A DNA stretch of 60,000 nucleotides from Symsagittifera roscoffensis (Eukaryota; Xenacoelomorpha; Acoela; Convolutidae). The stretch covers positions 12,096,530 through 12,156,529 of the forward strand of contig NC_087069.1 in assembly GCF_963678635.1 (NCBI RefSeq), read 5' to 3'. Both the position numbers and the translations under genes were made by a program. The notes under the pieces were generated by a model that had not been told where the DNA came from, ran no database searches, and worked only from the letters and a program-made list of their open reading frames with translations. Below are positions 23,567 through 35,083 of this stretch, in pieces; position 1 is the first letter of the stretch, and every line of letters begins with the position of its first letter.

Positions 23567-24884
23567 ATTCTTAAATCATCCACCTTAAAATCTTCAAAGA
23601 CAGTTTGCGGGACAGTTTGGCAATTAGATGGCAGGATGCTCTGGTCTACCATAAGGTATTGAGGTTCGGACTGTAGCCGAATCTTATTTGTGCAAGGCTG
23701 CATCCGGTTGAGCAGAATAGTGTCAGTTCTGTATGAGAAGAGACTTCTTGGGGTCTTGATGGGAGAACTTTAGATGGGGGTTTGTCTGTCTTTTTGAACT
23801 ATGAGTATGAATTAGCTTTACAGTTTTGAAGTTCTGGTTTACAAAAGACTAAGCTGGGTAAAATCATTTTGGTATTTGGGCTTGTTCGGCCAAGTAGAAA
23901 CGTATTGGATTTCCGTTATGTTAATACCTTATAATGTTTGGCAGTAAATTGCCAGGTGTGGACGTATGTGGAAGTATCACTAGCGGCATGGGCGCAGTCC
24001 AGATTCAGTTTTTAAGTTTTATGTCAAAAACTTAGGAGTGATTCTAACTAGCAAGTACAGCCCAGTCCTTTCAAGGAGGTCACCGTTGATTAAAAGCATC
24101 ACTGATGCAAGGTCAAGGGTAAATAAGGGCGTAGTTGTTTAGTGAAGGGGAGAGAAACTGAGCTGCTTTAAATTGAAACCGGGCGATAAATGTCTGATAC
24201 TTCAACATCTTTGCTTGGTTTCGGTAAAAGAACGATGTACGAGTTCCTCTAAATTTGAGGTGTTTTGTTAAAAAGAGGTAGTTTAAAACGATGCGTTTCG
24301 AAAATTAAGCTATGAACTATGCAGAGGCCGACAGGGCTTATTACTCAGGTTGATTTCGCTTCTTCAAAGGCAGTCTTAGTCTCAAATGGCAAGAAGTTCA
24401 GTGGTTTGTTCAAGCATTTTTTTTAAATAAGTTCCTCTTGGTCTTCCTTTGAGTTTTGTTTCATTGGTCCATTTGTGGACTCTCAGTTGGGTCCATTGCA
24501 AGTTAAACGCGTTTGCTATTTGTTTCGCCTCTGAAAATTTTATTCCATTAAAAGAGATGGAAAGATCCTGCTATAAATTTTTTTCCGTTCGATTGAAGAC
24601 CGGACCATTTTGCAGAACTTAATGGACGAAGTGTGGTGGCTGAAGATTCACAGGAAGTCGAGTACCCCTATCTCTATTTCTTTTGACAGTTTTTTTTTCA
24701 CAATTTCTCCACAGTGAAAAATGACCCAATACGCTTTACTAAAAATATTTAGCGAACCCACTCAAGCTTCAGATGCTTCTGAAAACTGAAGTTCTCTATA
24801 AATTTATTCCAGCCAACTATTCAGACATCTAACTACCTAACCATTCAATCACAAAATCCATCGTTCGGTTGATCCTGTCATCCA

Positions 24885-25700
24885 CGCATTCAGTCATCCT
24901 GGTTGGATCAACCGATGGCTGGATGGAAGGATAAATGGCTGAACAGATGTATGGATGGATGAAAAGAAATACAGTTCGCTGACTCGATGGATTAACGGAT
25001 GGATGATAAGATGGAACGATGGATGGCTGGAAGGACAGATGGGTGGATAAAAGGTAAGTGGATGGATGGACGAGAGATGTGTAGATGTAATCAAGGCTAG
25101 TTGACTTAGGGGATTGCTTATTAGATGAATGAATGATGGAAAGCATGATGTATGGATAGATCGATGTTTGGAGAGACGGATGGATGACTGGTTGAATGGA
25201 TCGACAATGGGTGACTAGATCAATGTATGGCTAGGTGACTTGACGGATTGCTGATTAGACGGTTAGATTATGGATAGCTGGATGTATGCATGGGTAGATG
25301 CATAGCTGTCTCGAAGTATAGATGATGGATGGCTGGTTGCCTGAATGGCGATTACATGGACGGACGGCTTGTTCGATTGCTGGTTGGATGTATTATGGAT
25401 ACCGGATGGACAGATGGCTGGTTGAATAATGGTTTGGATGAACGGCAGGATCAATGCAAATATGGTTGGATGACTAGATAGGTGGATGGCTTGGAAGAAA
25501 GGATGGCTGCTTGGATGAATAGTTTTTTTGGATGAATGGCTGGTTCAGTATATAGATGGCTGAATGGAAGGATGATTTTTTGGTCGGATGAATGACTAGA
25601 TCGCTGATTGGATGTAAGGCTGAACGAATAGAAGGCTGGATGGATAGCTAAATGGATAGCTCGATGAAAGAGCGGGACGGATAACTGGTATATTTGAATA
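24885..25700. repeat. degenerate GATG/TGGA minisatellite
   Basis: A long stretch is built from imperfect GGATGGATG, ATGGCTGG and TGAATGG blocks, without a fixed period. Translation on the minus strand gives repetitive His/Pro/Ser/Ile ORFs that should not be read as genes. The same array recurs at 56470-57710. Confidence 0.85.
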
Positions 25701-25702
25701 AC

Positions 25703-25884
25703 CAAGGATAAAAGTGCATTAGCGTCTGTCATGACGTTTGCATTATCTTCCATGAGCAGTTGAAATATTGAAACCTTAGTCTTAAGGACAACTGCTACAG
25801 TGGATATAAAAATTTGTGAAGCGGAAGCTTTGGTTGCTGGCCAATCTTTCAAAAACCCGCTACTCCAATCCAGTCTTCCAATAT
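25703..25884 (-). CDS. candidate internal exon of unidentified gene
   Basis: A good acceptor (TGTTTTACAG at 25885-25894) opens a frame of 60 codons that runs through DWPATKASASQIFISTVAVV and stays open to a weak donor-like TTG|GTTATT at 25703. Its first two bases complete a codon begun by the last base of the exon at 27866-28149, so the two could be joined. I do not recognise the protein. The alternative 3' end is uncertain because the frame runs on into the minisatellite. Confidence 0.4.
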
Positions 25885-25934
25885 CTGTAAAACACCATAC
25901 ATAATCGATGTATGTAAAAATTCAGGAGACCTCT

Positions 25935-25949
25935 CCCCCCCCCCCCCCC
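25935..25949. repeat. poly-C tract
   Basis: A run of 15 C. The copy at 57951-57962 has 12, a length difference typical of replication slippage. Confidence 0.9.
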
Positions 25950-26390
25950 TCTAATCCATTGGAGGAAAAAAATGTGCTTTTTTAGCAAAAATATCAATGC
26001 AGATTATCTCAGAGCGCATTTCCCTCGTACCCCTTACAGACTATCCGATTAAAACGAAAAAATAAAAACCTAAATTGTCCTTCGAAGGACGCAAAGTTAA
26101 AAACAATAAAAGCATGCCAAAAAATTAAGGCAAAAAATTGACCCCCCAAAAAAACAAAGGCAACTCAAACAGAATCAGATTCAGTAAACACATAATCATA
26201 TGGAAAATGAAGAATACTTTCAACTTAAATGATAATTTGAAGTACAAAAAATCAATTGGATTGCAACTAAGCCGATATAACTTTAACAAACAACCGTTGA
26301 ATCAATTGATAACCCCAAAATACTCTTCAGTCCAATTTGATAACATCTGCTTCGCGCACACGAGCGAGGAAAATGGAAAAAAGAGCTCTA

Positions 26391-26498
26391 AAACGCCAAA
26401 ACAAAGTGACATTAAAAAAAGGAACAAATAAAACTACACCTTAACGCCAAAACGCCAAAACAAAATCACATTAAAAAAGGAACAAATAAAACTACACA
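26391..26498. repeat. two-copy tandem repeat, about 55 bp
   Basis: The block AACGCCAAAACAAA, then CACATTAAAAAAGGAACAAA, then TAAAACTACAC occurs twice in tandem. The equivalent at about 58405-58519 has an additional CGCCAAAA. Otherwise the surrounding region 25890-27865 shows no gene. Confidence 0.8.
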
Positions 26499-27865
26499 GA
26501 TTCAGCTAGGAATTCTGAGAAAATTTAGTTTTCGAGAAAGTAGTTTTCGGGACTTGTGAGAAAATTTCTATACATAGTTAAAATTTTCAAAAAGAGGTTT
26601 CCGAATTACTTACCGGCTTTTCTTCAAAAGAGAGAGAAACACTTTATGTAGGAAACATGTTAAGCACCATCTTGGTTTCCATTAATCATCAACCTTAGAA
26701 TCAGCCGGTTAAAACTCGAGAAAAGAAAAATTCCAAATACGGACAAATTTCTAAAATTTGACATTTTCTACGGTCATATCTTTTCCCAAAACGTAGGACA
26801 TAGGCGCTGGAGCAGACAAAACTCGCATAACTTTTTTATACGTTTAAACGCTTAATCTCAGATTTGGCAGGGTAGTTTTTGAAAAAGTCAAAAACTTTCC
26901 AAAAACGGTCAAAAGCTCAAACATTGGTTGTTTTCGTGTGTAATAACCTTTCTCTTATACGACAAAAGGGCATAGCCAATTGATCAAGGACAATTTCTAG
27001 CAGTTGATCTCGCGGTTAAATCGTTGACCTAAGATTTGGCAGGAAATTTTGGAGACAACTGTTTCAAAAATTAACCAAAATGTCAAAAAACGGCTTTGTT
27101 TGAGGTCATACTTTTCTTCTAGCGAAATATGGGAATAGTCGCTTATAATGGGTAGATACCCATAATCTCGGTCTTTTGATTGAAACCACAACCGCAAACT
27201 TGCGCAGTTAAAATTTGATATTATAAATCAAAACAAATAGGTCAAAGTTCCTCTACTGAAATTTTTCTAGGCCGTAGAACCTGGGGTTCATGAAAGAGAT
27301 TAGTGAAATATGCAGGCAGATAAGAGAGTAGTCGGCTCGTTGACGTGGTGAAAATCGGTGAAATAATTTTTCAGAAAAACTGAAATTTCTATGAAAAATG
27401 CAAAAACTTCCCAGAGCGTCTCACGAAAAAAAAACCGACTCCTATACTTTTTCACAATACCTGTTTCCAATCAGTAACCAACACTAGCAAAAAAAGAAAG
27501 CAGCAAATATGGTATTAAATGGCTTATACAAAAATTTTCTTAAAGATGATTGGATTGAAATATACCAAAATGCCACCAAATGAGCACTTTTATTTGCAAC
27601 TTGGGTTGGTAATACACACTTTGTAGTAATACACTATTACAATCTTTCGGAGCGATCTCATTATCTGATTTTAAAAAAGCATGATCTTATTAATTGTTCT
27701 ATGGTCTGAATTGATTTAAAATTTTGGTGTGATGCCACATAAAACTGAGCTTTTCGAATAGGACGTATAGAACACAGCGTGATTACTTTTCTAAACGAGT
27801 ACCACTATTAAAAACAAAATACTCAAAACTACAAACATAATGAAAATAAGCTTCAATACACCAAC

Positions 27866-28149
27866 CTGAAACATCATACCCAAGAGCTTCGTCTTGAAAT
27901 CCATTCTCACAATCACTCGTCAAAAATTTAAGGTTCATGGCGTTTTCAGGAAACATGGGAGCTGAATTTGCGTGCATATTTTCATCTACCATGTTGTTCA
28001 GAACCCCTTGAATAGGGGATAAAGGCCCACTTCCTCTCAACGAATTTCGAGGCGAATGCGGAGACAATTTAGCCTTCTTCGAAGGACGAGATTCTTCGCA
28101 ATATATGACAAAGTCGCTACTTCGACGTGCCAGATTTGCATATATTAGG
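27866..28149 (-). CDS. candidate internal exon of unidentified gene
   Basis: A 284-base open segment lies between CTAATGCAG (acceptor, 28150-28158) and TTTCAG|GTTGGT (donor, 27866/27865). It encodes a Ser/Pro-rich stretch including KKAKLSPHSPRNS and GSGPLSPIQGVLNNM, which looks like a disordered regulatory region with SP sites. Phase 1 at its end fits the start of the exon at 25884. The second copy near the right end of the window carries an in-frame stop (GGG TAA for GGG TAT). The protein is not recognised. Confidence 0.4.
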
Positions 28150-28198
28150 CTGCATTAGCAACTCTGAAAATACTCTCAAACATTAGTTCACTGAAAAA

Positions 28199-28405
28199 CT
28201 AAAGATTTCCGAAAAAATCACTCGGACTCATGCATTTAACTCTCTTCCTTGTCTCACTTCGGATTAGTTGATATATACGCGGCGACATTGCAAACACATC
28301 ATCAAGATTTTCGCGTTTCCTGAATAAAAACAAAAATGGTTGTTTCATAGGGTGCAGTCCCCGGAACGTGGCAAACTCTACCAGGCGCTGTCGGAAATTG
28401 CACAT
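28199..28405 (-). CDS. hypothetical 68-aa ORF, possibly part of the same gene
   Basis: An ATG-initiated minus-strand ORF with a balanced amino-acid composition (includes KRENLDDVFAMSPRIYQLI), unlike the low-complexity ORFs nearby. It lies just upstream of the exon at 28149. A possible internal acceptor (TTTTTATTCAG at 28319-28329) may mean only its second half is an exon. The identity is unknown. Confidence 0.25.
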   Translation of the reverse strand: MCNFRQRLVEFATFRGLHPMKQPFLFLFRKRENLDDVFAMSPRIYQLIRSETRKRVKCMSPSDFFGNL

Positions 28406-28525
28406 CCGTTCTGTTACTTAAACTCGCGAGGCGTCAGAATCTCCAACGGGGGCTGCCCATGAGGAACATTCCCTTGCGGGTATTGATCGTTCCATTGCGG
28501 TCTTCAATGCTAGTCGTCCCGATCG

Positions 28526-28999
28526 CTACTTGTATTCCTGCCTCAAGCGTTCTATCTCTTCTCCCTGTTTCTCGTTGCAATCCTCAGACAGTCTCTTGCA
28601 CATGTCTGTCTTTTTCGGTTCTAAGCGAGATTTTTCTCGCCCGCTCCAGTTCCTCTTTGGTATATGTTCAGATCTTACAGAGATTCGTTCGTCTGAACTT
28701 CTTGTCCTCTGGTCCGTTTTGGTGGCGCAGCTGCTCTGTTGTGAGCTAGACGAGGCTGCCTCGCTACTCATCTCTTGATGCATGCTCCTCAACCCAGGCC
28801 TAGGCTTGGTCGGAAGAAGCATTTCACCTGGTTGGTAGGTCCTGGAACTTCTCAATCCAGGCTCGTTCGACAAGTCATTTCCTGAGAGTGCCCCGTTTCT
28901 CCACCTCATTACCCCCATGTTTGGGCGGTCTAGTAATCCTTGTTGTCCATAAGGAGCCATCAATAAGACTTCCGTAGGGCAGTCACCCACAATTGTCAT
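28526..28999 (-). CDS. hypothetical 157-aa ORF in array unit 1
   Basis: The minus-strand ATG is at 28999. The product is a Ser/Arg-rich protein with MAPYGQQGLLDRPNMGVMRW near the start and a charged, coiled-coil-like C-terminal end (EKQGEEIERLRQEYK). No family is recognised. The ORF has a mixed composition typical of coding sequence. In the second unit the equivalent frame (31269-30901) ends early at a stop after NWSGRE, so at most one copy is intact. Confidence 0.35.
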   Translation of the reverse strand: MTIVGDCPTEVLLMAPYGQQGLLDRPNMGVMRWRNGALSGNDLSNEPGLRSSRTYQPGEMLLPTKPRPGLRSMHQEMSSEAASSSSQQSSCATKTDQRTRSSDERISVRSEHIPKRNWSGREKSRLEPKKTDMCKRLSEDCNEKQGEEIERLRQEYK

Positions 29000-29479
29000 G
29001 CTCCAAGATAATCGTTAAGGCGGCCAACAACAGACTACCTCTGTGTCCTCCAGAGCGGAGTCACGACCCCTCAGCCGGCAAAAGATCGCATCTATCACCG
29101 GCCCTACAAATGCCTGGGCGAGGTCTATCAATTCATCGAGTTGAAGTTATCCATTTCGTAGGATTCGACTTCAAAAGTCAAATGAGAAGATTTTGATCTT
29201 AAACTATATTAAAAATCGTTTGAATTCTAAAATCTTGGTATTTCATCCAAGAGTAGACACTCCAAATTTTGATATATTCTTAAGATTATTGATCGAGTAT
29301 TCATGGTCACTAACCATTTCACACCCAAAATCCTAATACTATATAAAACATAATACATTACATTTAAAGCATAACAAATCCTAATCTCGACCTACACTCA
29401 ACCTACACTCAAGTAGTATTTATTGTCTAAAAACACTTCTATGATGGTATCAGAAAAAATCACAAGAATCAGCGCATAC

Positions 29480-29635
29480 AGCTCCCGAGGATTAAGTCGT
29501 CCTCGGTTTGGGTCGTACACCGGAATCGATAGTTCTTTCACCTTCCTCTCCACTAGGAAGTCTCTCAGTCTTGTGACATTCGACCAGAATGGACAAAACT
29601 GCAGATTCAACAGCTTCAAAATTTTAGCAGCTAAC
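29480..29635 (-). CDS. MRPL53-like exon segment, array copy 1
   Basis: 52 open codons on the minus strand contain LQFCPFWSNVTRLRDFLVE. The pattern QFCPF..NV...R.FL matches my recollection of the start of mitochondrial ribosomal protein L53. It continues with IPVYDPNRGRLNPRE, which I do not recognise from L53. There is no ATG in the segment. A possible acceptor lies at 29636-29637 (GGAAG|GTTAGC), and a GTATGC at its end could serve as donor. The four copies in the array all keep this frame open. Function is uncertain. Confidence 0.4.
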
Positions 29636-30900
29636 CTTCCGAATTGACGATTTCAAGAGATTAACAACGTTATTGGGACGATTAGTCAAACGGTGAAGGT
29701 CAAGATATTCTGGTATTTTGAAATTTTAAAAATTCGAAGTAATGACGTAATAATTCTGAGAAGTGTCAAAAACGGCCATTTTGGAAGAAAACCAGATTAT
29801 AATCAGAACAACAATAGTTGCGACGAAGACCGTTCCGAATTGCAACTATTGTGTCGCTACAATAGTTGCAAGGCCGTTTGCAACAACGATGAAGGGTAGA
29901 AGACAGCCTTCCGGAAAGAAGATAAGGGTCTTATTTCCCCGGTTTCAAGAATCCGGAGGTATCTCGGGAGTTGAAATGAAACTCTTTTATATAAAATTTT
30001 AGCTTCCGGTTATGTCTTGAATTGAATTTAATTAGCATCCGAATTCATTTGGCAAGGATGAGAAGCTAGGAGTTGGGGGAAAGGGTTGATCCATCTTCGT
30101 GGAGTTGATGATTTTTATCTACTGAACAAAAACAATGGTAATATCATAAGTAGTAGTAGCCCTGTTTTTAGGAGTGACCTCGTGGTCTGGTAATACTGAG
30201 AGTCAGCCATGAGCTCATTAATTTTGCATGTAATTAGGTTAATTTGAGTGTTTTGAACGAAGTCGAAAGCAGTATTGTTTTTGTCGACCCGATGTTAGAA
30301 AGACCATCAAAAGAACTGGCTTTGGTAGAGACGGTGAAAAGCATGTAGAGCTTGGTTTAGACGCTGGCCAGTCGTTTTATAGCTTAGCTTTATATTCCGT
30401 CGATATGTACTTCCGGGCGAATGTTACATAGATGTTTTTATGGCGCTCCTGGGTGTTATTCTTTTTTAACAGCATGACCGGCAGAACCGTTAACGAGCAC
30501 TCCGCGCCGAGCGGATGCTCACATTAACGCCCTTAATAGGCCAAAACCGCCGGGGCGGAAGGGTAGTTTGGAACGCGGAAGCCTTCCGGATCACCGTGAA
30601 TAGTTTTTTAACCTAGTTAAGACCGAAAATTCACGAACCAGGAAGGGTGGGAGGATCGGCCATCCCCTCGTTCCCTGAGAGGTCCGTGACCAAAAACACT
30701 TAAAGATATATATAAAACCAAACAAAACGTAGTATACTACCCAAGGAAAACAAAAACATAAAAAATAACCGAAAAAATGCTAGTCGTCCCGATCGCTACT
30801 TGTATTCCTGCCTCAAGCGTTCTATCTCTTCTTCCTGTTTCTCGTTGCAATCCTCACACAGTCTCTTGCACATGTCTGTCTTCTTCGGTTCTAAGCGAGA

Positions 30901-31269
30901 TTATTCTCGCCCGCTCCAGTTCCTCTTTGGTATATGTTCAGATCTTACAGAGATTCGTTCGTTTGAACTTCTTGTACTCTGGTCCGTTTTGGTGGCGCAG
31001 CTGCTCTGTTGTGAGCTAGACAAGGCTGCCTCGCTACTCATCTCCTGATGCATGCTCCTCAACGCAGGCCTAGGCTTGGTCGGAAGAGGCATTTCACCTG
31101 GTTGGTAGGTCCTGGAACTTCTCAATCCAGGCTCGTTCGACAAGTCATTTCCTGAGAGTGCCCCGTTTCTCCACCTCATTACCCCCATGTTTGGGCGGTC
31201 TAGTAATCCTTGTTGTCCATAAGGAGCCATCAATAAGACTTCCGTAGGGCAGTCCCCCACAATTGTCAT
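30901..31269 (-). pseudogene. truncated copy of the 157-aa ORF
   Basis: Same frame as 28526-28999 but with a premature stop created by GAG to TAA-type change at the codon after GRE, removing about 35 C-terminal residues including the coiled-coil-like end. Upstream residues are nearly identical. Confidence 0.5.
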
Positions 31270-31749
31270 GCTCCAAGATAATCGTTAAGGCGGCCAACAA
31301 CAGACTACCTCTGTGTCCTCCAGAGCGGAGTCACGACCCCTCAGCCGGCAAAAGATCGCATCTATCACCGGCCCTACAAATGCCTGGGCGAGGTCTATCA
31401 ATTCATCGAGTTGAAGTTATCCATTTCGTAGGATTCGACTTCAAAAGTCAAATGAGAAGATTTTGATCTTAAACTATATTAAAAATCGTTTGAATTCTAA
31501 AATCTTGGTATTTCATCCAAGAGTAGACACTCCAAATTTTGATATATTCTTAAGATTATTGATCGAGTATTCATGGTCACTAACCATTTCACACCCAAAA
31601 TCCTAATACTATATAAAACATAATACATTACATTTAAAGCATAACAAATCCTAATCTCGACCTACACTCAACCTACACTCAAGTAGTATTTATTGTCCAA
31701 AAACACTTCTATGATGGTATCAGAAAAAATCACAAGAATCAGCGCATAC

Positions 31750-31905
31750 AGCTCCCGAGGATTAAGTCGTCCTCGGTTTGGGTCGTACACCGGAATCGAT
31801 AGTTCTTTCACCTTCCTCTCCACTAGGAAGTCTCTCAGTCTTGTGACATTCGACCAGAATGGACAAAACTGCAGATTCAACAGCTTCAAAATTTTAGCAG
31901 CTAAC
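31750..31905 (-). CDS. MRPL53-like exon segment, array copy 2
   Basis: Identical in frame and almost identical in sequence to the segment at 29480-29635; it lies in the second type A unit. Confidence 0.4.
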
Positions 31906-33181
31906 CTTCCGAATTGACGATTTCAAGAGATTAACAACGTTATTGGGACGATTAGTCAAACGGTGAAGGTCAAGATATTCTGGTATTTTGAAATTTTAAA
32001 AATTCGAAGTAATGACGTAATAATTCTGAGAAGTGTCAAAAACGGCCATTTTGGAAGAAAACCAGATTATAATCAGAACAACAATAGTTGCGACGAAGAC
32101 CGTTCCGAATTGCAACTATTGTGTCGCTACAATAGTTGCAAGGCCGTTTGCAACAACGATGAAGGGTAGAAGACAGCCTTCCGGAAAGAAGATAAGGGTC
32201 TTATTTCCCCGGTTTCAAGAATCCGGAGGTATCTCGGGAGTTGAAATGAAACTCTTTTATTTAAAATTTTAGCTTCCGGTTATGTCTTGAATTGAATTTA
32301 ATTAGCATCCGAATTCATTTGGCAAGGATGAGAAGCTAGGAGTTGGGGGAAAGGGTTGATCCATCTTCGTGGAGTTGATATTTTTTATCTACTGAACAAA
32401 AACAATGGTAATATCATAAGTAGTAGTAGCCCTGTTTTTAGGAGTGACCTCGTGGTCTGGTAATACTGAGAGTCAGCCATGAGCTCATTAATTTTGCATG
32501 TAATTAGGTTAATTTGAGTGTTTTGAACGAAGTCGAAAGCAGTATTGTTTTTGTCGACCCGATGTTAGAAAGACCATCAAAAGAACTGGCTTTGGTAGAG
32601 ACGGTGAAAAGCATGTAGAGCTTGGTTTCGACGCTGGCCAGTCGTTTTATAGCTTAGCTTTATATTCCGTCGATATGTACTTCCGGGCGAATGTTACATA
32701 GATGTTTTTATGGCGCTCCTGGGTGTTATTCTTTTTTAACATCATGACCGGCAGAACCGTTAACGAGCACTCCGCGCCGAGCGGATGCTCAAATTAACGC
32801 CCTTAATAGGCCAAAACCGCCGGGGCGGAAGGGTAGTTTGGAACGCGGAAGCCTTCCGGATCACCGTGAATAGTTTTTTAACCTAGTTAAGACCGAAAAT
32901 TCACGAACCAGGAAGGGTGGGAGGTTCGGCCATCCCCTCGTTCCCTGAGAGGTCCGTGACCAAAAACACTTAAAGATATATATAAAACCAAACAAAAAGT
33001 AGTATACTACCCAAGGAAAACAAAAACATAAAAAATAACCGAAAAAACCAAAAACAGTAAAAAAGTATAAAATCAGTAGAAATCATCCCCCCAGACAAGA
33101 TGTGATCTGACCTCCCTGTTTGTTGTTGATCGAGCTATTGTTGTTACAGGCATTTATATCAGTCAGGATATAAGCTCATAC

Positions 33182-33337
33182 AGCTCCCGAGGATTTAGTC
33201 GTCCTCGGTTTGGGTCGTACACCGGAATCGATAGTTCTCTCACCTCCCTCTCCACTAGGAAATCTCTCAGTCTTGTGACATTCGACCACAATGGACAAAA
33301 CTGCAAGTTCAACAGATTCAAAATTTTAGCAGCTAAC
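33182..33337 (-). CDS. MRPL53-like exon segment, array copy 3
   Basis: The first type B copy. It has several amino-acid changes relative to type A (for example FCPLWSN for FCPFWSN, VEREVREL for VERKVKEL), yet no stop or indel within the 52 codons. After the RELY codons it diverges completely from type A, which marks an exon-like or recombination boundary. Confidence 0.4.
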
Positions 33338-34658
33338 CTTCCGAATTGACGGTTTCAAGAGGTTAACAACGTTCTTGGGACAATTCAAACGGTGAAGGTC
33401 AAGATATTCTGGTATTTTGACACTTTAAAAACTCGAAGTGATGACGTAATAATTCTGAAAAGTGTCAAAAACGGCCATTTTGGAAGAAAACCAGAATAAA
33501 ATCAGAACAACAATAGTTGCGACGAAGATCACTACGAGAAAATAGAGAATCAGAATCGGAGAAAAAGCAAAATTAGCAGGGACCGTTCCGAATTGCAACT
33601 ATTGTGTCGCTACAATAGTTGCAAGGCCGTTTGCAACAACGGCGATGGGTAGAAGACAACCTTCCGGAAGGAAGATAAGGGTCTTATTTCCCCGGATTCA
33701 AGAATCCGGAGGGGTCTCGGGAGTTGAACTGAAACTCGTTTATTTAAACTTTTAGCTTCCCGGTTATGTTTTGAGTTGAATTTAATTAATACCGATTTCA
33801 TTTTCAGACTATGAGAAGCAAGGAATTGGGAGAAAGGGTTGATCCATCTCCGATTGACATGATGATTCTATCTACTGAACAAAAACAGTAGTAATAAAAC
33901 AAATAAGTAGTAGCCTTGTTTCTAGGAGTGACCTCGTGGCCTGGGGATACTGAGACCCAGCCATGAGCTCACTAATTTTGCATGTAATTAAGTTAGTTTG
34001 AGTGTTTTGACCGAAGCCGAAAGCAGAAACTTTTTTGTCGACCCGATGTTAGAAAGACCACCAAAAGAACTGGCTTTGGTAGAGACGGTGAAAAGCATGT
34101 AGAGCATGATTTAGATGCTGGCCAGTCGTTTTATAGCTTAGCTTTATTTTCCGTCGATGTGTACTTCAGGGCGAATGTTACATAGATGTTTTTATGGCGC
34201 TCCTGGGTGTGATTCTTTTTTAACATCATGACCGGCAGAACCGTTAACGAGCACTCCGCGGATGCTCACATTAACGCCCTTAATAGGCCAAAACCGCCGG
34301 GGCGGAAGGGTAGTTCGGAACGCGAAAGCCTTCCGCATTACCGTGAATATATTTTTAACCTAGTTAAGACCAAAAATTCACGAACCAGGAAGGGTGGGAG
34401 GGTCGGCCATCCCCTCGTTCCCTGAGAGGTCCGTGACCAAAAACACTTAAAGATATATATAAAACCAAACAAAAAGTAGTATAGTACCCAAGGAAAACAA
34501 AAACATAAAAAATAACCGAAAAAACCAAAAACAGTAAAAAAGTATAAAATCAGTAGAAATCATCCCCCTAGACAAGATGTGATCCGACCTCCCTGTTTGT
34601 TGTTGATCGAGCTATTGTTGTTACAGGCATTTATATCAGTCAGGATATAAGCTCATAC

Positions 34659-34814
34659 AGCTCCCGAGGATTTAGTCGTCCTCGGTTTGGGTCGTACACC
34701 GGAATCGATAGTCCTTTCACCTCCCTCTCCACTAGGAAGTCTCTCAGTCTTGTGACATTCGACCACAATGGACAAAACTGCAAATTCAACAGATTCAAAA
34801 TTTTAGCAGCTAAC
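34659..34814 (-). CDS. MRPL53-like exon segment, array copy 4
   Basis: The second type B copy, with the frame open as in the other three. The LTR retroelement inserted about 60 bases beyond it, on the side that would be upstream in transcription, so any upstream exon or promoter for this copy is now 18.6 kb away. Confidence 0.35.
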
Positions 34815-34877
34815 CTTCCGAATTGACGGTTTCAAGAGGTTAACAACGTTATTGGGACGATTTTTCAAACGGTGAAG

Positions 34878-35063
34878 TGGAACCTGATCTAAACTATATT
34901 TTATGGTAACAACCTGAGACTAGATAGTATAAGAGTAAGATTAGGATCGGTATTAGACTAAGAAGTTGCACGAATCTATCCGGCCGAAAATAAGATAGCG
35001 TGACGAGCAGACGGTGTACCCTATCCGAAATTACTCTATGAGTTACACTTCGGTCCTAACTCA
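34878..35063 (+). repeat. 5' LTR, internally deleted
   Basis: 186 bp. The first 28 bases match the start of the 3' LTR and the last ~150 bases match its end without a difference, but bases equivalent to 53090-53312 are missing and replaced by a two-base filler. The missing part holds the paired CCAAT boxes, the AATAAA signal and a hairpin, so promoter function may be lost. Confidence 0.92.
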
Positions 35064-35065
35064 TC

Positions 35066-35083
35066 TGGTGCGACCATAAGTCT
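35066..35083 (+). other. primer-binding site
   Basis: TGGTGCGACCATA begins two bases after the 5' LTR. TGG pairs with the CCA end of a tRNA, as usual for minus-strand priming. I could not assign the tRNA. Confidence 0.6.

Larger units (their letters stand above)
23062..25702. other. intergenic region, duplicated at 54.9-57.7 kb
   Basis: It begins with the WDR26 promoter region (minus strand, from 23062 upward). No TATA box is obvious. It includes the ORF described at 23297-23566 and a minisatellite, with otherwise no recognised gene. The copy at 54.9-57.7 kb differs by substitutions, a deletion corresponding to roughly 23780-24020, and about 400 extra bases at 56430-56840. Confidence 0.6.
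28506..33047. repeat. tandem pair of 2.27-kb units (type A)
   Basis: 28506-30775 and 30776-33047 are direct repeats with an offset of 2270 and very few differences. Each unit has a minus-strand ORF near its left end, a central segment with an MRPL53-like frame, and about 1 kb of structured non-coding sequence. The unit ends in an A-rich tract preceded by TATATATAAAA. The right-hand 1.3 kb of each unit is also found in the type B units that follow, so the array grew by nested duplication. Confidence 0.9.

Noticed and set aside
24829-25852. Overlapping minus-strand ORFs rich in His, Pro, Ser and Ile
   Set aside because: They are translations of the GATG/TGGA minisatellite; the repetitive residues follow the repeat, and only the part before 25703 may be coding.
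26138-26431. 97-codon plus-strand ORF, conserved in the duplicate at 58151-58444
   Set aside because: It starts at a non-ATG codon in A-rich DNA, runs into a tandem repeat, and its conservation is explained by the segmental duplication.
28506-33047. The 2.27-kb repeats as LTRs or as a pair of LTR retrotransposons
   Set aside because: They abut in tandem, lack TG...CA ends and a target duplication, and contain no retroelement enzymes.
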